Both the position numbers and the translations under genes were made by a program. From Tenacibaculum singaporense (lineage in GTDB: Bacteria; Bacteroidota; Bacteroidia; Flavobacteriales; Flavobacteriaceae): a stretch of DNA of 64,000 nt. Positions 1 through 9,491 of this stretch are shown here, one piece after another. The notes under the pieces were generated by a model that did not search any database, was not told the origin of the DNA, and saw nothing but the letters and a program-made list of their open reading frames with translations. The stretch is taken from assembly GCF_003867015.1 (NCBI RefSeq), contig NZ_CP032548.1, forward strand, positions 3,291,001 through 3,355,000, in the 5' to 3' direction. How positions within the stretch are numbered: the first letter of the stretch is position 1; each line of letters begins with the position of its first letter.

Positions 1-624
1 GTAGCTGCTAGCTTAGTTGAGCAATCTCCTAACACAATTATCATTGTAGTATCTAACCCAATGGATACAATGACATATTTAGTACACAAAGCGACTGGAT
101 TACCTAAAAATAGAATCATTGGTATGGGTGGTGCTTTAGATTCAGCTCGTTTCAAGTATCGTTTAGCTGAAGCTTTAGAAGCTCCTATTTCTGATGTTGA
201 CGGAATGGTTATCGGAGGTCACTCTGACAAAGGAATGGTGCCGTTAACTCGTTTAGCTACTCGTAACTCTGTTCCTGTATCTGAATTCTTATCTGAAGAA
301 AGATTAGAACAAGTAAAACAAGACACTAAAGTTGGTGGTGCTACCTTAACTGGTTTATTAGGTACTTCTGCTTGGTATGCTCCTGGAGCTGCTGTATCTG
401 GGTTAGTACAAGCAATTGCTTGTGACCAGAAGAAAATCTACCCTTGTTCTGCTTTATTAGAAGGAGAATACGGTTTATCTGATTTATGCATTGGTGTACC
501 AGTAGTATTAGGTAAAAACGGAATAGAAAAAATCGTTGAGATTAACTTAAGCAAAGAAGAAAAAGCGGCGTTAACTTCTTCAGCTGAAGCCGTTAAAAAT
601 AACAATACTGCATTAACTTTCTAA
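1..624 (+). CDS. mdh: Malate dehydrogenase, C-terminal part (cut by window start)
   Basis: This is the NAD-dependent malate/oxaloacetate interconverting enzyme of the TCA cycle. The reading frame is open from base 1 (VAASLVEQSP...), so the Met at 61 is internal and the true start lies upstream of the window. Visible family features are the VVSNPMDTMTY stretch that ends the nucleotide-binding half, the G-ALDSARF substrate-binding region, and GGHSDKGMVPL, which carries the catalytic His. The C-terminal half is complete. A strong hairpin terminator follows 26 bp after the stop. Lactate dehydrogenase-like relatives share this fold, but the MDT-type substrate loop fits bacterial malate dehydrogenase of the LDH-like group. 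Confidence 0.95.
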   Translation, partial: VAASLVEQSPNTIIIVVSNPMDTMTYLVHKATGLPKNRIIGMGGALDSARFKYRLAEALEAPISDVDGMVIGGHSDKGMVPLTRLATRNSVPVSEFLSEERLEQVKQDTKVGGATLTGLLGTSAWYAPGAAVSGLVQAIACDQKKIYPCSALLEGEYGLSDLCIGVPVVLGKNGIEKIVEINLSKEEKAALTSSAEAVKNNNTALTF

Positions 625-650
625 GAGGTTAACAGTCTGAAATATTTAAA

Positions 651-684
651 AACCTGAGTAATAAAATTACTCAGGTTTTTTTTA
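651..684 (+). terminator. Rho-independent terminator after mdh
   Basis: A perfect 12-bp stem (651-662 with 666-677) with a 3-nt loop is followed by a T-run. It lies just downstream of the mdh stop. Confidence 0.9.
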
Positions 685-794
685 TAAACTTTTGTTAAAA
701 TTCCAATTACTGTGTAAGATTTTGCTAATCTAAACGTCTTTATAGTAGAGAAGCATTAGTAGTGTTTCTTTTCATAGTTTTTCATAGCAATTTT

Positions 795-822
795 CCCACT
801 TCATCCTTGAAGTGGGTTTGTT
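795..822 (+). terminator. Second plus-oriented hairpin with T-run
   Basis: A 9-bp GC-containing stem (795-803 with 808-816) with a TCCT loop is followed by TTTGTTTTTT on the plus strand only. It cannot serve the minus-strand ftsE gene well, because there is no T-run on that strand, and mdh already has its own terminator. A short untranslated RNA between about 690 and 816 is one explanation; read-through control of mdh is another. Confidence 0.6.
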
Positions 823-833
823 TTTTACAATAT

Positions 834-1517
834 TTAGACTGCTTGTTGTACTACTTCAAACAATTCACCACCCTCACATTTAATCACTTTTTGTTTAAAC
901 TTTACAATCAATTGATAATCGTGCGTAGCCATTAAAATTGTCTTTCCACTTTGGTGAATTTCATTCAATAACTCCATCACCTCTAGTGAAGTTTTTGGGT
1001 CTAAGTTTCCCGTAGGCTCATCTGCTAAAATTAATTCAGGATCATTTAACAACGCCCTAGCAATTGCTACACGTTGCTGCTCCCCTCCTGACAATTCAAA
1101 AGTTTTTTTATAGTATTTCTCCTTCATTCCTACCTTATCTAAAACTTCATGAATTTTATCTTTCATTTCATTTTTATCTTTCCAACCAGTAGCCTTTAAT
1201 ACAAACTCTAAATTCTCGTAAACATTTCTATCGTTTAATAATTTAAAATCCTGAAAAACAATTCCTAGTTTTCTTCGTAAAAAAGGAATATCTTTCTCTT
1301 TCATTTGTTTTAAGTCAAAATCAACTATACTTCCTAAGCCACGTTGTAAACGTAAATCACCATATAAGGTTTTTAACAAACTACTTTTTCCGCTTCCTGT
1401 TTTTCCGATTAAATAATAAAAATCACCTTTATTCAGGGTAAAATTTACTTTTGACAATACTAAATTGTCTTGTTGATAAATATCTGCGTTTTCAAGGTGT
1501 AAAACAGGGTTTTCCAT
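834..1517 (-). CDS. ftsE: FtsE-like ABC transporter ATP-binding protein
   Basis: This is a 227-residue cytoplasmic ATPase of the FtsE/LolD class. In FtsEX it works with the membrane protein FtsX to control septal peptidoglycan hydrolases. All ATPase motifs are present: Walker A GKTGSGKS (38-45), Q-loop Gln89, signature LSGGEQQR (142-149), Walker [10 protein letters not shown] (162-170) and the H-loop His199. The TRNxTVxEN-type segment of FtsE reads as [11 protein letters not shown] around residue 100. No ftsX lies next to it, which is common in Flavobacteriaceae. It is divergent from the TPR/barrel pair, with a 124-bp shared promoter region. A LolD-like role cannot be excluded. Confidence 0.85.
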   Translation of the reverse strand: MENPVLHLENADIYQQDNLVLSKVNFTLNKGDFYYLIGKTGSGKSSLLKTLYGDLRLQRGLGSIVDFDLKQMKEKDIPFLRRKLGIVFQDFKLLNDRNVYENLEFVLKATGWKDKNEMKDKIHEVLDKVGMKEKYYKKTFELSGGEQQRVAIARALLNDPELILADEPTGNLDPKTSLEVMELLNEIHQSGKTILMATHDYQLIVKFKQKVIKCEGGELFEVVQQAV

Positions 1518-1533
1518 GGAATGTAGTTTTTTA

Positions 1534-1541
1534 CAAATCTA
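1534..1541 (-). promoter_or_regulatory. Candidate -7 element for ftsE
   Basis: On the minus strand this reads TAGATTTG, matching the Bacteroidetes TAnnTTTG box, 16 bp upstream of the ftsE ATG. No convincing -33 TTTG was found. Confidence 0.35.
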
Positions 1542-1572
1542 AAATTTTATAACGTAATTCTGTAACATTTCT

Positions 1573-1580
1573 TACTTTTG
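1573..1580 (+). promoter_or_regulatory. Candidate -7 element for the TPR gene
   Basis: TACTTTTG matches TAnnTTTG and lies 61 bp upstream of the ATG at 1642. The -33 region is only T-rich. Confidence 0.4.
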
Positions 1581-1641
1581 ATAAAAAGTCTCCCAACAAA
1601 AATAAAAAACTAACGTTATAGTTTCTAGATAACTAAAAAAT

Positions 1642-4600
1642 ATGAGATTTAACTGTTTCAAAAAAAGCTGCTACTTATTTCTTTTTTTAACCTTTACAAC
1701 AGCGGTAATAGCACAAGAGTCGGCTATAAATACTGATGCAAATGCCGATTTTCATAAAGCAATACGTTTATACAACAACAAAGCATATGCTGCTTCACAA
1801 GAACTTTTTCGCGAAGTTTCCGTAAACTCTGAAAAACATCATAACTTAAAAGCTAATGCTGACTATTATGATGCTATGTGTGCAATAAAATTGCAACAAG
1901 ATGATGCTGATTATAGAGTTAATCAGTTTGTTGAAAACTACCCTTACAACAATAAAAAAGAAAAGGCATTTTTAAATGTTGGTAATTATTATTTTGCCAA
2001 CAGAAAAGCTGCTCACGCCCTAAAATGGTATCAAAAAGTAAATGAAAAACTATTGAGTCCAGAAGAAAAAAATGAACTCAATTATAAAATGGGCTATGCG
2101 CTATTAGTTTCTAATTACTTAAAAGATGCTAAATCTCGTTTTCAAACCTTGTTAGGAAACCCTATTTATGGTAACGACGCTCGATACTACTACGGATACA
2201 TTGCCTATAAGCAAGAAAATTTCGGAGAAGCTGAAGACAATTTAAGTCAATTAGCAAACGATGCTACTTACCAAGCAAAAGCAAATTACTATATATTAGA
2301 CATCAGTTTTAAAGCTGGGAGATTTGATAAATCAATTCAAATTGGAGAACAATTACTAAAAACTACGAAAGATCAAAAAGAGATTTCTGAAATTTCTAAA
2401 ATTGTTGGTGAAAGTTATTTCAACCTTAAAAAATACGAAAAAGCTATTCCGTTTTTAAAAGCCTACAAAGGAAAAAATGGTCGTTGGACAAATACCGATT
2501 ACTATTATTTAGGTTATGCTTATTATCAACAAAAGGATTATGAAACTGCTATTAGCAACTTTAATAAAATTATTGACGGGAATAATAAAGTAGCACAAAA
2601 TGCTTATTACCATTTAGGAGAATGTTATTTAGAATTAGATAAAAAACCAGAAGCTTTAAATGCTTTTAAGAATGCTAGTGAAATGGATTTTGATGCTCAA
2701 ATTACTCAAAGTTCTTCTTTAAATTATGCGAAGTTAAGTTACGAAGAAGGAAACCCATATGAAAGTGTTCCAGATGTTTTAAAGGGCTTTTTAGCTAAAT
2801 ACCCAACATCTCCAAACGCTGCTGAAATTAGTAATTTGTTAGTGACCTCATACTTGCATCAACGAGATTATCAAGGTGCTTTGGACTTTTTAAACACTTC
2901 AGATACTCCAGAAAGCAAAAGTATTATCAGTGAAGTTTCTTTATACAGAGGTATTCAATTATACAACGAAAATAAAATAGCAGAAGCCAAACCATACTTT
3001 GTAAATGCAACTCAATCAGAGAACACTACTGTGAGTAATAAAGCTGCTTACTGGTTGGCTGAAACCGAATACACTTTAGGGAATTATCAAAGTGCCCTTA
3101 AACACTTCTTATCTGTTACTGATAAGGATATTAACGAGGCCAAGATGCTTAATTATCAAATTGGATACACAAACTTCAAACTAAAAAGTTATCCTAATGC
3201 TGCAAAATACTTTCAGCAATTTTTAGAACAAAATTTGGATGACAACGATTTAAACGATGATGCTTCCAATCGCCTAGGAGATTCTTTTTATGCTTCAAAA
3301 AGCTACACAAATGCTATTAAGGCATATAATAAGGTAATTCAAGAAGGTGGTGTAGGATCTGATTATGCACAATATCAAACAGCTATGAGTAATGGATTTT
3401 TGGGGAAAAATGATGCTAAAGTCCAAGATCTAGAAACTTTAATTAGTGATTACGATGGTTCTCAATTAAAAGACGATGCTTTATTTCAATTAGCAACCAC
3501 TTACACAACCATGAATAACGTTTCAAAAGCACAAAAAGCTTACGAACGTTTATTAAAGAATCATCCAAAAAGCAACTATATTCCAAATGTATTATTGCGT
3601 CAAGGGTTATTATACTATAGTAACAACAATAATAGAAAAGCTATTGAAAAATATAAAGAGGTAGTTACTAAACATCCAAATTCTAACGAAGCAAAACAAG
3701 CAGTAAGCAACGTTAAAAATGTATATATCGATATAGGTAAAGTAGATGAATATGCCGCCTGGGTTAAAAGCATACCTTTTGCTAATGTTACCAATGCAGA
3801 ATTAGATAACGCAACCTATCAATCTGCTGAAAATAAGTTCCTAGAGAACAACAACACTAGGGCTATTGAAGGGTTCAATAAATACTTACAACAATTTCCT
3901 AACGGAATTAATGTATTAAAAGCTCATTTTTATTTAGCACAAGCGTATAACAACACAAAGTTATTTGATAAAGCTATTCCTCACTACACCTATGTAAACA
4001 AACAAACTAAAAGTGAGTTTACAGAAGAATCTTTAACCAAGTTAGCTAACATTTATTTACAAAAAGAAGATTGGAGCAACGGTATTTTAGTGCTCCAACA
4101 ACTAGAAAAAGAAGCTAACTATCCGCAAAACATCATTTTTGCTCAAAGTAATTTAATGAAAGGGTACTATAAAAAAGGTGATTATAGTAATGCTATCACC
4201 TATGCTGAAAAAGTATTAGTTAAAGGAAAGGTAGATACTAACATTGCTGAGGATGCTAAAATCATTTTAGCCCGCTCTTCTTTCAAAAACAATGACTTTT
4301 TAACTGCTGAAGAATATTTTAACGAAGCTAGTAAAAAAGCTACTGGTGAACTGAAAGCTGAATGTTTATACTACAATGCTTTCTTTTTACATGAGAATAA
4401 AGAATATGAAGCATCTACTAAAGCTGTACAAGATTTAATTGCTAACTACTCGTCATACAAATACTGGGGAGTTAAAAGTTATATAATTATGGCTAAGAAT
4501 TATTATGCTTTAAAAGATGCGTACCAAGCAACATACATCTTGGAGAACATCATCAAAAACTTTACACAGTATAAAGATGTAATTGAAGAAGCAAAAAATG

Positions 4601-4662
4601 AGCTTCGTACCATTAAAAATAAAGAAGCAAAAACAAACGAATCAGTAACTACCCAAAACTAA
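1642..4662 (+). CDS. Large secreted tetratricopeptide-repeat protein
   Basis: This 1006-residue protein has an N-terminal signal peptide (positively charged start, hydrophobic core, AQES cleavage region near residue 25). The rest is almost entirely degenerate TPR helices with many YxxG/A and Y-x2-A-I patterns, for example around residues 130-330 and 470-720. It probably acts in the periplasm or at the outer membrane as a protein-interaction scaffold. The next gene, a probable outer-membrane barrel, starts 39 bp after the stop, so the two are likely one transcription unit and may form a complex, as TPR/SusD-like partners do. No enzymatic motif is visible. Exact function is unknown. Confidence 0.8.
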   Translation: MRFNCFKKSCYLFLFLTFTTAVIAQESAINTDANADFHKAIRLYNNKAYAASQELFREVSVNSEKHHNLKANADYYDAMCAIKLQQDDADYRVNQFVENYPYNNKKEKAFLNVGNYYFANRKAAHALKWYQKVNEKLLSPEEKNELNYKMGYALLVSNYLKDAKSRFQTLLGNPIYGNDARYYYGYIAYKQENFGEAEDNLSQLANDATYQAKANYYILDISFKAGRFDKSIQIGEQLLKTTKDQKEISEISKIVGESYFNLKKYEKAIPFLKAYKGKNGRWTNTDYYYLGYAYYQQKDYETAISNFNKIIDGNNKVAQNAYYHLGECYLELDKKPEALNAFKNASEMDFDAQITQSSSLNYAKLSYEEGNPYESVPDVLKGFLAKYPTSPNAAEISNLLVTSYLHQRDYQGALDFLNTSDTPESKSIISEVSLYRGIQLYNENKIAEAKPYFVNATQSENTTVSNKAAYWLAETEYTLGNYQSALKHFLSVTDKDINEAKMLNYQIGYTNFKLKSYPNAAKYFQQFLEQNLDDNDLNDDASNRLGDSFYASKSYTNAIKAYNKVIQEGGVGSDYAQYQTAMSNGFLGKNDAKVQDLETLISDYDGSQLKDDALFQLATTYTTMNNVSKAQKAYERLLKNHPKSNYIPNVLLRQGLLYYSNNNNRKAIEKYKEVVTKHPNSNEAKQAVSNVKNVYIDIGKVDEYAAWVKSIPFANVTNAELDNATYQSAENKFLENNNTRAIEGFNKYLQQFPNGINVLKAHFYLAQAYNNTKLFDKAIPHYTYVNKQTKSEFTEESLTKLANIYLQKEDWSNGILVLQQLEKEANYPQNIIFAQSNLMKGYYKKGDYSNAITYAEKVLVKGKVDTNIAEDAKIILARSSFKNNDFLTAEEYFNEASKKATGELKAECLYYNAFFLHENKEYEASTKAVQDLIANYSSYKYWGVKSYIIMAKNYYALKDAYQATYILENIIKNFTQYKDVIEEAKNELRTIKNKEAKTNESVTTQN

Positions 4663-4701
4663 AATTTGTTAATAACAAACGAAAGTTAAATGACTAGATC
4701 G

Positions 4702-6483
4702 ATGAAAAAGCACTTAAGTTTACTTGTTTTATTTGTAGTAGCATATGCAAATGCACAAGAAAAAAACGTCACTAATAAAGCTAAAGACACTATAATAAAA
4801 ACCGAAGTTGTAAATGTAGTAACTTCATATGTTCCTAAAATTACTGATGCTTTTAAAATAAAGCAAAAACCTGTGATTGAACACACAAAAGAAACTCAGA
4901 AAAAAGCTTTAGAATATCAAATATTTTCGGTTCCTGTTGCCTCTACTTTTATCCCCAAAAGTGGAACAATGAAAAAAGTTGACTTGGGCAAAAGAGAAAA
5001 GTTATATCCAAACTACGTATCAGTTGGATTTGGAAACATCCTTTCACCTTTTTTAGAAGCATATGTAAGACGTAGCGAAAGTTATAATAGCGAATTAGGA
5101 GCGCATTTAAAGTTTTTATTATCATCCGACCCTGTAGCTGACACAGAATTAAGTAGTACTTTTTATAATATTGACCTAAACATAAACTACACCCAACAAG
5201 AACGTTATTTTCAATGGTCAGCAGGTTTAGATGCTGAGAAAGATAAATATAACTGGTATGGCTTACCTACAAACATCACGTTTACAGAAGCTACTTTAAG
5301 TGCTATTGAAGAAGCCCAAAGTTACAATCACATAAAAATATTTGGTCAAATAAAACCTGATGATTCTTTTTTAGAAGAAGCTAATGGAGCAATCGCTTTT
5401 TTCTCTGACTCGTTTGAAAGTGCTGAATTTTTAGTTGATGGTAATGCACAATTTCGTTTTCCTTTAGATAATTTTCATCGCCAATTAAACGATTTGTATG
5501 TAAATACCACTATTAATTACTTAGGAGGTTCCTATGCTTATGCATATGATGCCGTTACTCCGATAGATTATAACTTCATTACACTTGGAGTACATCCAAC
5601 TTACAAGTTCAATGTACAAGATTTAGCTATTCAATTGGGAGCAAAAAGTTACTTTTCAATGGATACAGAAAATAGCGAAAATAACTTTTTTATATACCCT
5701 GACGTGGAGATTTCTTATCCTATCGTTAAAGAACTAGCAAATGTATTTGTTGGTGCATCTGGTGATTTAACCACAAATATGTATCAATCTTTTACAGATG
5801 ATAACCCATATTTGTCTCCTACTCTTGACATGAGACAAACTAATAAAAAGTTTGATGCTTTTGGAGGAATTAGAGGTAAACTAAATCATCAATTTAGTTA
5901 TAATGCAAAAGTAAGTTATGCTGATATTGAAAATAATCCATTTTTTGTTTTGAATCAATCAAAGTCAGAAGGCGACAACATTGCTGGAACTAACGGATTT
6001 ACATTCTATGGATATGAATATGGGAACTCTTTTAAAGTAGTTTATGATGATATTAAGTTAATGACCTTCTTTGGTGAAGTTGCCTTTGATGGTATTAAAA
6101 ATCTTACTATTGGAGCTAATGCTCAGTTCAATAAATTTACCTTAACCAATGAAGAAGAAGCTTGGAACACGCCTAAAATAAAAGGAGAAGTTTTTGGAAC
6201 CTACAAAACCAATAAATGGTTTGCTGGTGCTAACTTATACTTCGTAGGAAATCGTAAAGGAAGAATTTATGATACTTTACCTGCTGAGACCTTTACTTCA
6301 GTAGACTTAAAAAGTTATTTTGATGTAAACTTTAATGGGGGATATCATTTTGATGATTCGTTCTCTGTATTCTTAAACTTAAACAATGTTTTAAACAACA
6401 GCTATCAACGATTCAATAACTTTAATGTACAAGGATTTCAAGCAATGGGAGGTTTAACCTGGAAGTTTGATACACTGTTCTAA
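4702..6483 (+). CDS. Outer-membrane beta-barrel protein (TonB receptor-like, no clear plug)
   Basis: This is a 593-residue protein. The ATG at 4702 gives a standard signal peptide (MKKHLSLLVLFVVAYANAQE); an in-frame ATG at 4690 adds only four residues. After the signal peptide a short periplasmic stretch is followed by repeated alternating amphipathic strands typical of a barrel. The protein ends near NNVLNNSYQRF and a final Phe (DTLF), as in TonB-dependent receptors and other barrels. At about 600 residues it is too short for a full SusC/TonB receptor with plug. It follows the TPR gene closely and probably works with it. Ligand unknown. Confidence 0.7.
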   Translation: MKKHLSLLVLFVVAYANAQEKNVTNKAKDTIIKTEVVNVVTSYVPKITDAFKIKQKPVIEHTKETQKKALEYQIFSVPVASTFIPKSGTMKKVDLGKREKLYPNYVSVGFGNILSPFLEAYVRRSESYNSELGAHLKFLLSSDPVADTELSSTFYNIDLNINYTQQERYFQWSAGLDAEKDKYNWYGLPTNITFTEATLSAIEEAQSYNHIKIFGQIKPDDSFLEEANGAIAFFSDSFESAEFLVDGNAQFRFPLDNFHRQLNDLYVNTTINYLGGSYAYAYDAVTPIDYNFITLGVHPTYKFNVQDLAIQLGAKSYFSMDTENSENNFFIYPDVEISYPIVKELANVFVGASGDLTTNMYQSFTDDNPYLSPTLDMRQTNKKFDAFGGIRGKLNHQFSYNAKVSYADIENNPFFVLNQSKSEGDNIAGTNGFTFYGYEYGNSFKVVYDDIKLMTFFGEVAFDGIKNLTIGANAQFNKFTLTNEEEAWNTPKIKGEVFGTYKTNKWFAGANLYFVGNRKGRIYDTLPAETFTSVDLKSYFDVNFNGGYHFDDSFSVFLNLNNVLNNSYQRFNNFNVQGFQAMGGLTWKFDTLF

Positions 6484-6505
6484 AAATTAAAATATATAAC
6501 TTACA

Positions 6506-6533
6506 TTTAGGGTGTTAAAACTAATACCCTAAA
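6506..6533 (+). repeat. Inverted repeat at the start codon of the M28 gene
   Basis: TTTAGGGT (6506-6513) and ACCCTAAA (6526-6533) form a perfect 8-bp inverted repeat with a 12-nt spacer. The right arm includes the A of the ATG at 6533. It could be an operator or a translation-control hairpin; there is no T-run for termination. Confidence 0.5.
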
Positions 6534-7972
6534 TGAAAAAACTAACTTTTTTATTACTTACAAGTATTACTTTTTTTGCTTGTAAAACAGAACAAAAACA
6601 ACCTACAGCAGCTTCAAACACCTACACAGAAGCAAACTACAAACAAGATTCAACACAAGTAAAAAAACTATTCAACACTGCACTTACCCAAGGTAAATCA
6701 TATGAATGGCTACGTGATTTAACACAAAATATTGGAAGCCGTTTATCTGGTTCAGAAGGGGCAGCTAAATCAGTTATTTGGGGAGAAAAACTCATGAAAG
6801 AAGTTGGTTTAGATTCTGTTTGGCTACAACCCATTATGGTGCCTCATTGGGTTCGTGGAGAAAAAGAAATTGCTAATTATGAATTTAACGGAGGGAAAAT
6901 AAATGTCCCTATTTGTGCTTTAGGAGGTTCAATTGCAACACCTTCTAACGGAATTACAGCAGAAGTTATCGAAGTAAAAAATATTGAAGAAGCTAAAAAC
7001 TTAGGTGATAAAGCCAATGGTAAAATTGTATTTTTCAATGGTGCTTTTGACAACACTCTTATTAATACCTTTCAAGCTTATGGAGGTTGTGTAGGACAAC
7101 GCTATGGAGGAGCTGCCATAGTTGGAAAATTTGGAGCAAAAGCAGTCATTGTTCGCTCTATGACTAATGGAATTGATGATTATCCACACACAGGTTCTAT
7201 GGGGTACGGTGATATTCCAAAAGAAGAATACATTCCTGCAGCAGCTATTAGTTCTCGTGCTGCTGAAAACTTAAGCAAACATTTAAAAGAAAACCCTAAC
7301 TTACAGTTTTATTTTAAACAAAGTTGTGAAAACTTACCTGATGCCCCTTCACACAATGTCGTAGGAGAAATTAAAGGAAGTGAATATCCTAATAAAATTA
7401 TGGTTGTTGGCGGACATTTAGATTCTTGGGATTTAGGGGAAGGCGCACATGATGACGGAACTGGAATTGTACAGTCTTTAGAAGTAGCTTATCTATTAAA
7501 AAAGAACAATATTCAACCAAAAAACACCATACGTATTGTCTTTTTTATGAATGAGGAAAATGGTTTACGAGGAGCAACCGAATATGCTCGTTTAGCCAAA
7601 CAAAATAACGAATTACATATTGGAGCTTTAGAATCTGATGCCGGTGGGCATACTCCAAGAGGTTTCTCTATTGATGCTAATGAAAGAAACTTGCAACTAG
7701 TTCAAAGCTGGAAAAAATTATTAGCTCCTTATGGTTTACATGATATTACTGCTGGAGGTGGCGGTGCTGACATTGGACCTTTGAAAGACGACCATGTTAC
7801 CTTAGTAGGCTACCGACCAGATTCTCAACGCTATTTTGATTATCACCATGCAGCTACAGATACGTTTGATAAAGTAAATAAACGTGAACTTGAGTTAGGA
7901 AGTGCTTCTATGGCTAGTATTATATATTTAATGGATAAATATTTATACAACGAAGAATCTTTAAAGCCTTAA
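6533..7972 (+). CDS. M28-family zinc aminopeptidase/carboxypeptidase lipoprotein
   Basis: This is a 479-residue exported peptidase with a lipobox ending at Cys17 (FFAC). It has the co-catalytic zinc site of family M28: GGHLDSWD (His295), AHDDGTG (bridging Asp307), MNEENG (Glu341/342), ESDAGG (Asp369) and YHHAATD (His438/439). A PA-like segment sits between about residues 130 and 260, as in the plasma glutamate carboxypeptidase (carboxypeptidase Q) subgroup. It would release amino acids from peptides at the cell envelope. The next gene starts 3 bp after the stop. The M28 assignment is firm; substrate preference is not. Confidence 0.92.
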   Translation: MKKLTFLLLTSITFFACKTEQKQPTAASNTYTEANYKQDSTQVKKLFNTALTQGKSYEWLRDLTQNIGSRLSGSEGAAKSVIWGEKLMKEVGLDSVWLQPIMVPHWVRGEKEIANYEFNGGKINVPICALGGSIATPSNGITAEVIEVKNIEEAKNLGDKANGKIVFFNGAFDNTLINTFQAYGGCVGQRYGGAAIVGKFGAKAVIVRSMTNGIDDYPHTGSMGYGDIPKEEYIPAAAISSRAAENLSKHLKENPNLQFYFKQSCENLPDAPSHNVVGEIKGSEYPNKIMVVGGHLDSWDLGEGAHDDGTGIVQSLEVAYLLKKNNIQPKNTIRIVFFMNEENGLRGATEYARLAKQNNELHIGALESDAGGHTPRGFSIDANERNLQLVQSWKKLLAPYGLHDITAGGGGADIGPLKDDHVTLVGYRPDSQRYFDYHHAATDTFDKVNKRELELGSASMASIIYLMDKYLYNEESLKP

Positions 7973-7975
7973 TTC

Positions 7976-8338
7976 ATGGGTACTCTTATCATAATATTAA
8001 AAAATATTTTCGGAATATTTTTCGCCTTTGCAGGTATTATGCACATTGTAAAACCTAAGATTTTCAATCGTTTCATCCCTAATTTTCTTCCAAAATTAGT
8101 TGTAAACTACATAACTGGTTTATTAGAATTGGTAATTGGTATTGGATTACTAATTAATCAAACTACCAAACAAGCAGCTTTAGCAATGTTTTTATTAATG
8201 TTAATTTTCTTACCTATTCATATTTGGGATGTTTTTAGAGAAAAACCTGCAATTGGATCTAGGAAAATAGCCATTATAAGAGTACCTCTTCAGTTTTTAC
8301 TGTTATATATTGCCTATTTAATTTATACACACCAATAA
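7976..8338 (+). CDS. DoxX-like small membrane protein
   Basis: This is a 120-residue protein with four hydrophobic segments (about 5-25, 43-62, 67-85, 98-117) and the FAGIMHIVKP motif after helix 1 that is typical of the DoxX/DoxX-like family. It starts 3 bp after the peptidase stop and is probably translated from the same message. DoxX proteins are inner-membrane proteins of poorly defined redox-related function. A strong terminator follows. Confidence 0.8.
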   Translation: MGTLIIILKNIFGIFFAFAGIMHIVKPKIFNRFIPNFLPKLVVNYITGLLELVIGIGLLINQTTKQAALAMFLLMLIFLPIHIWDVFREKPAIGSRKIAIIRVPLQFLLLYIAYLIYTHQ

Positions 8339-8396
8339 AAATTTTTTCTTAATTAAGAAACAGAGAACATATTTCTTTGAGATAAATTATTTGTTT

Positions 8397-8434
8397 AAAG
8401 CCACATTTAAAACTAAGTTTTAAATGTGGCTTTT
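8397..8434 (+). terminator. Terminator after the M28/DoxX operon
   Basis: An 18-bp near-continuous palindrome (8397-8414 with 8416-8433), A-rich on its left side and followed by T's, lies 58 bp after the DoxX stop. Confidence 0.85.
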
Positions 8435-8731
8435 CATTTCATTCACAACACAACCTCAATACTCTTAAAAAAAATAAAAATATTTTAAAAAATTCTCATC
8501 AAAAAGAATAACAACCTACAATACTACAAACCAAACCACTAACAAATACTACTTTCTAATTTTTCACGTAAAAAAAACATAAAATTCACCTTTTTTTAAC
8601 ATTAATTAAAATAAAATATTAGGGTTTTTAGCGATTCACTTGTTTTAGTACCGCAATTTTATTCTAGAAAAAATTACGCTATATCCATATTAGGATACCT
8701 TTTATTATTTATTAATTTTAACATAACACGC
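8435..8731. other. AT-rich non-coding stretch before the barrel/S41 pair
   Basis: About 300 bp with no credible reading frame on either strand. It has long A/T runs and presumably carries the promoter for the gene at 8732, but I see no clear TTTG/TAnnTTTG pair. Confidence 0.5.
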
Positions 8732-9478
8732 ATGAAAAATAAAAAAACTCATGGGAGAAAGTCTTCTTTTACCCCTAAAGTAGTCTTACTTCTTTTTGTT
8801 GCCTTATTAATCAACTCTTCTCTATCAGCCCAAAATAAATTTAGAGTAAGCTTTTCAGGGGGATTAAACAATAATGATATTACTTATAGCGCAAGTAACA
8901 GAGTAGATACTGAGTATGTAGATGAGGATGGAAACTACTTTAAAGCAGGTTTCAACTTTAAAGTTTATAAACACATTAGTATACAAACAGGGTTAACCTA
9001 TCTTAATAAAAACTATAGATTTCAAAGAACAGGAACACGTGAAGGTGTTTCTACCCTTCATAAATCAAGGTATTTCAACATTCCAGTAATGGTAGGGATA
9101 CAACCACTACATCAAGCCTTAAAAGACACCAAGTTTAATTTTGAAGTTTTTGCAGGAACTTATGTAGGTTGGTGGAATTCACTTAAAAGAGAAAGTACAG
9201 TTGAAGTTTTTGGAGAACTTGATCTTGATGGTTTCCCTAAGAAAACTGTAACTGAGACTTATGACTTTAACAAAAATGAAAATCATTTTAACAGGGTTGA
9301 TTATGGCCTACAAGCTGAAACCAGATTAGGCTATAACTTTTACAAAAACTTCAGCCTATTTGTTGAGTACTCTTTTATGTATGGTTTGTCTGACAACCAA
9401 AAAGAACAATTAAGAAAAACTTCTAACTATTATTATACCACCTCTAATTATGGTATAGGAATATCTTACAACTTTTAA
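8732..9478 (+). CDS. Outer-membrane beta-barrel protein (PorT-like)
   Basis: This 248-residue protein has a signal peptide (hydrophobic core about residues 16-33, ending SLSAQ) followed by alternating strands and a C-terminal aromatic end (IGISYNF), the pattern of small eight-stranded Bacteroidetes barrels. The Tyr-rich C-terminal half includes FSLFVEYSFMYGL. It starts a two-gene unit: the S41 peptidase gene begins 13 bp after the stop. Specific function is not recognisable. Confidence 0.7.
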   Translation: MKNKKTHGRKSSFTPKVVLLLFVALLINSSLSAQNKFRVSFSGGLNNNDITYSASNRVDTEYVDEDGNYFKAGFNFKVYKHISIQTGLTYLNKNYRFQRTGTREGVSTLHKSRYFNIPVMVGIQPLHQALKDTKFNFEVFAGTYVGWWNSLKRESTVEVFGELDLDGFPKKTVTETYDFNKNENHFNRVDYGLQAETRLGYNFYKNFSLFVEYSFMYGLSDNQKEQLRKTSNYYYTTSNYGIGISYNF

Positions 9479-9491
9479 AAACTAAATTATT

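Noticed and set aside
61-624. Malate dehydrogenase starting at the Met at 61
   Set aside because: The frame is open and homologous back to base 1; this Met is in the conserved SNPMDTMTY motif.
4686-4886. Minus-strand frame over the barrel gene start
   Set aside because: Shadow of the plus-strand signal peptide region, with no homology or spacing support.
8435-8731. Hidden small gene in the AT-rich gap
   Set aside because: All frames are short and interrupted, with no start or ribosome-site support.
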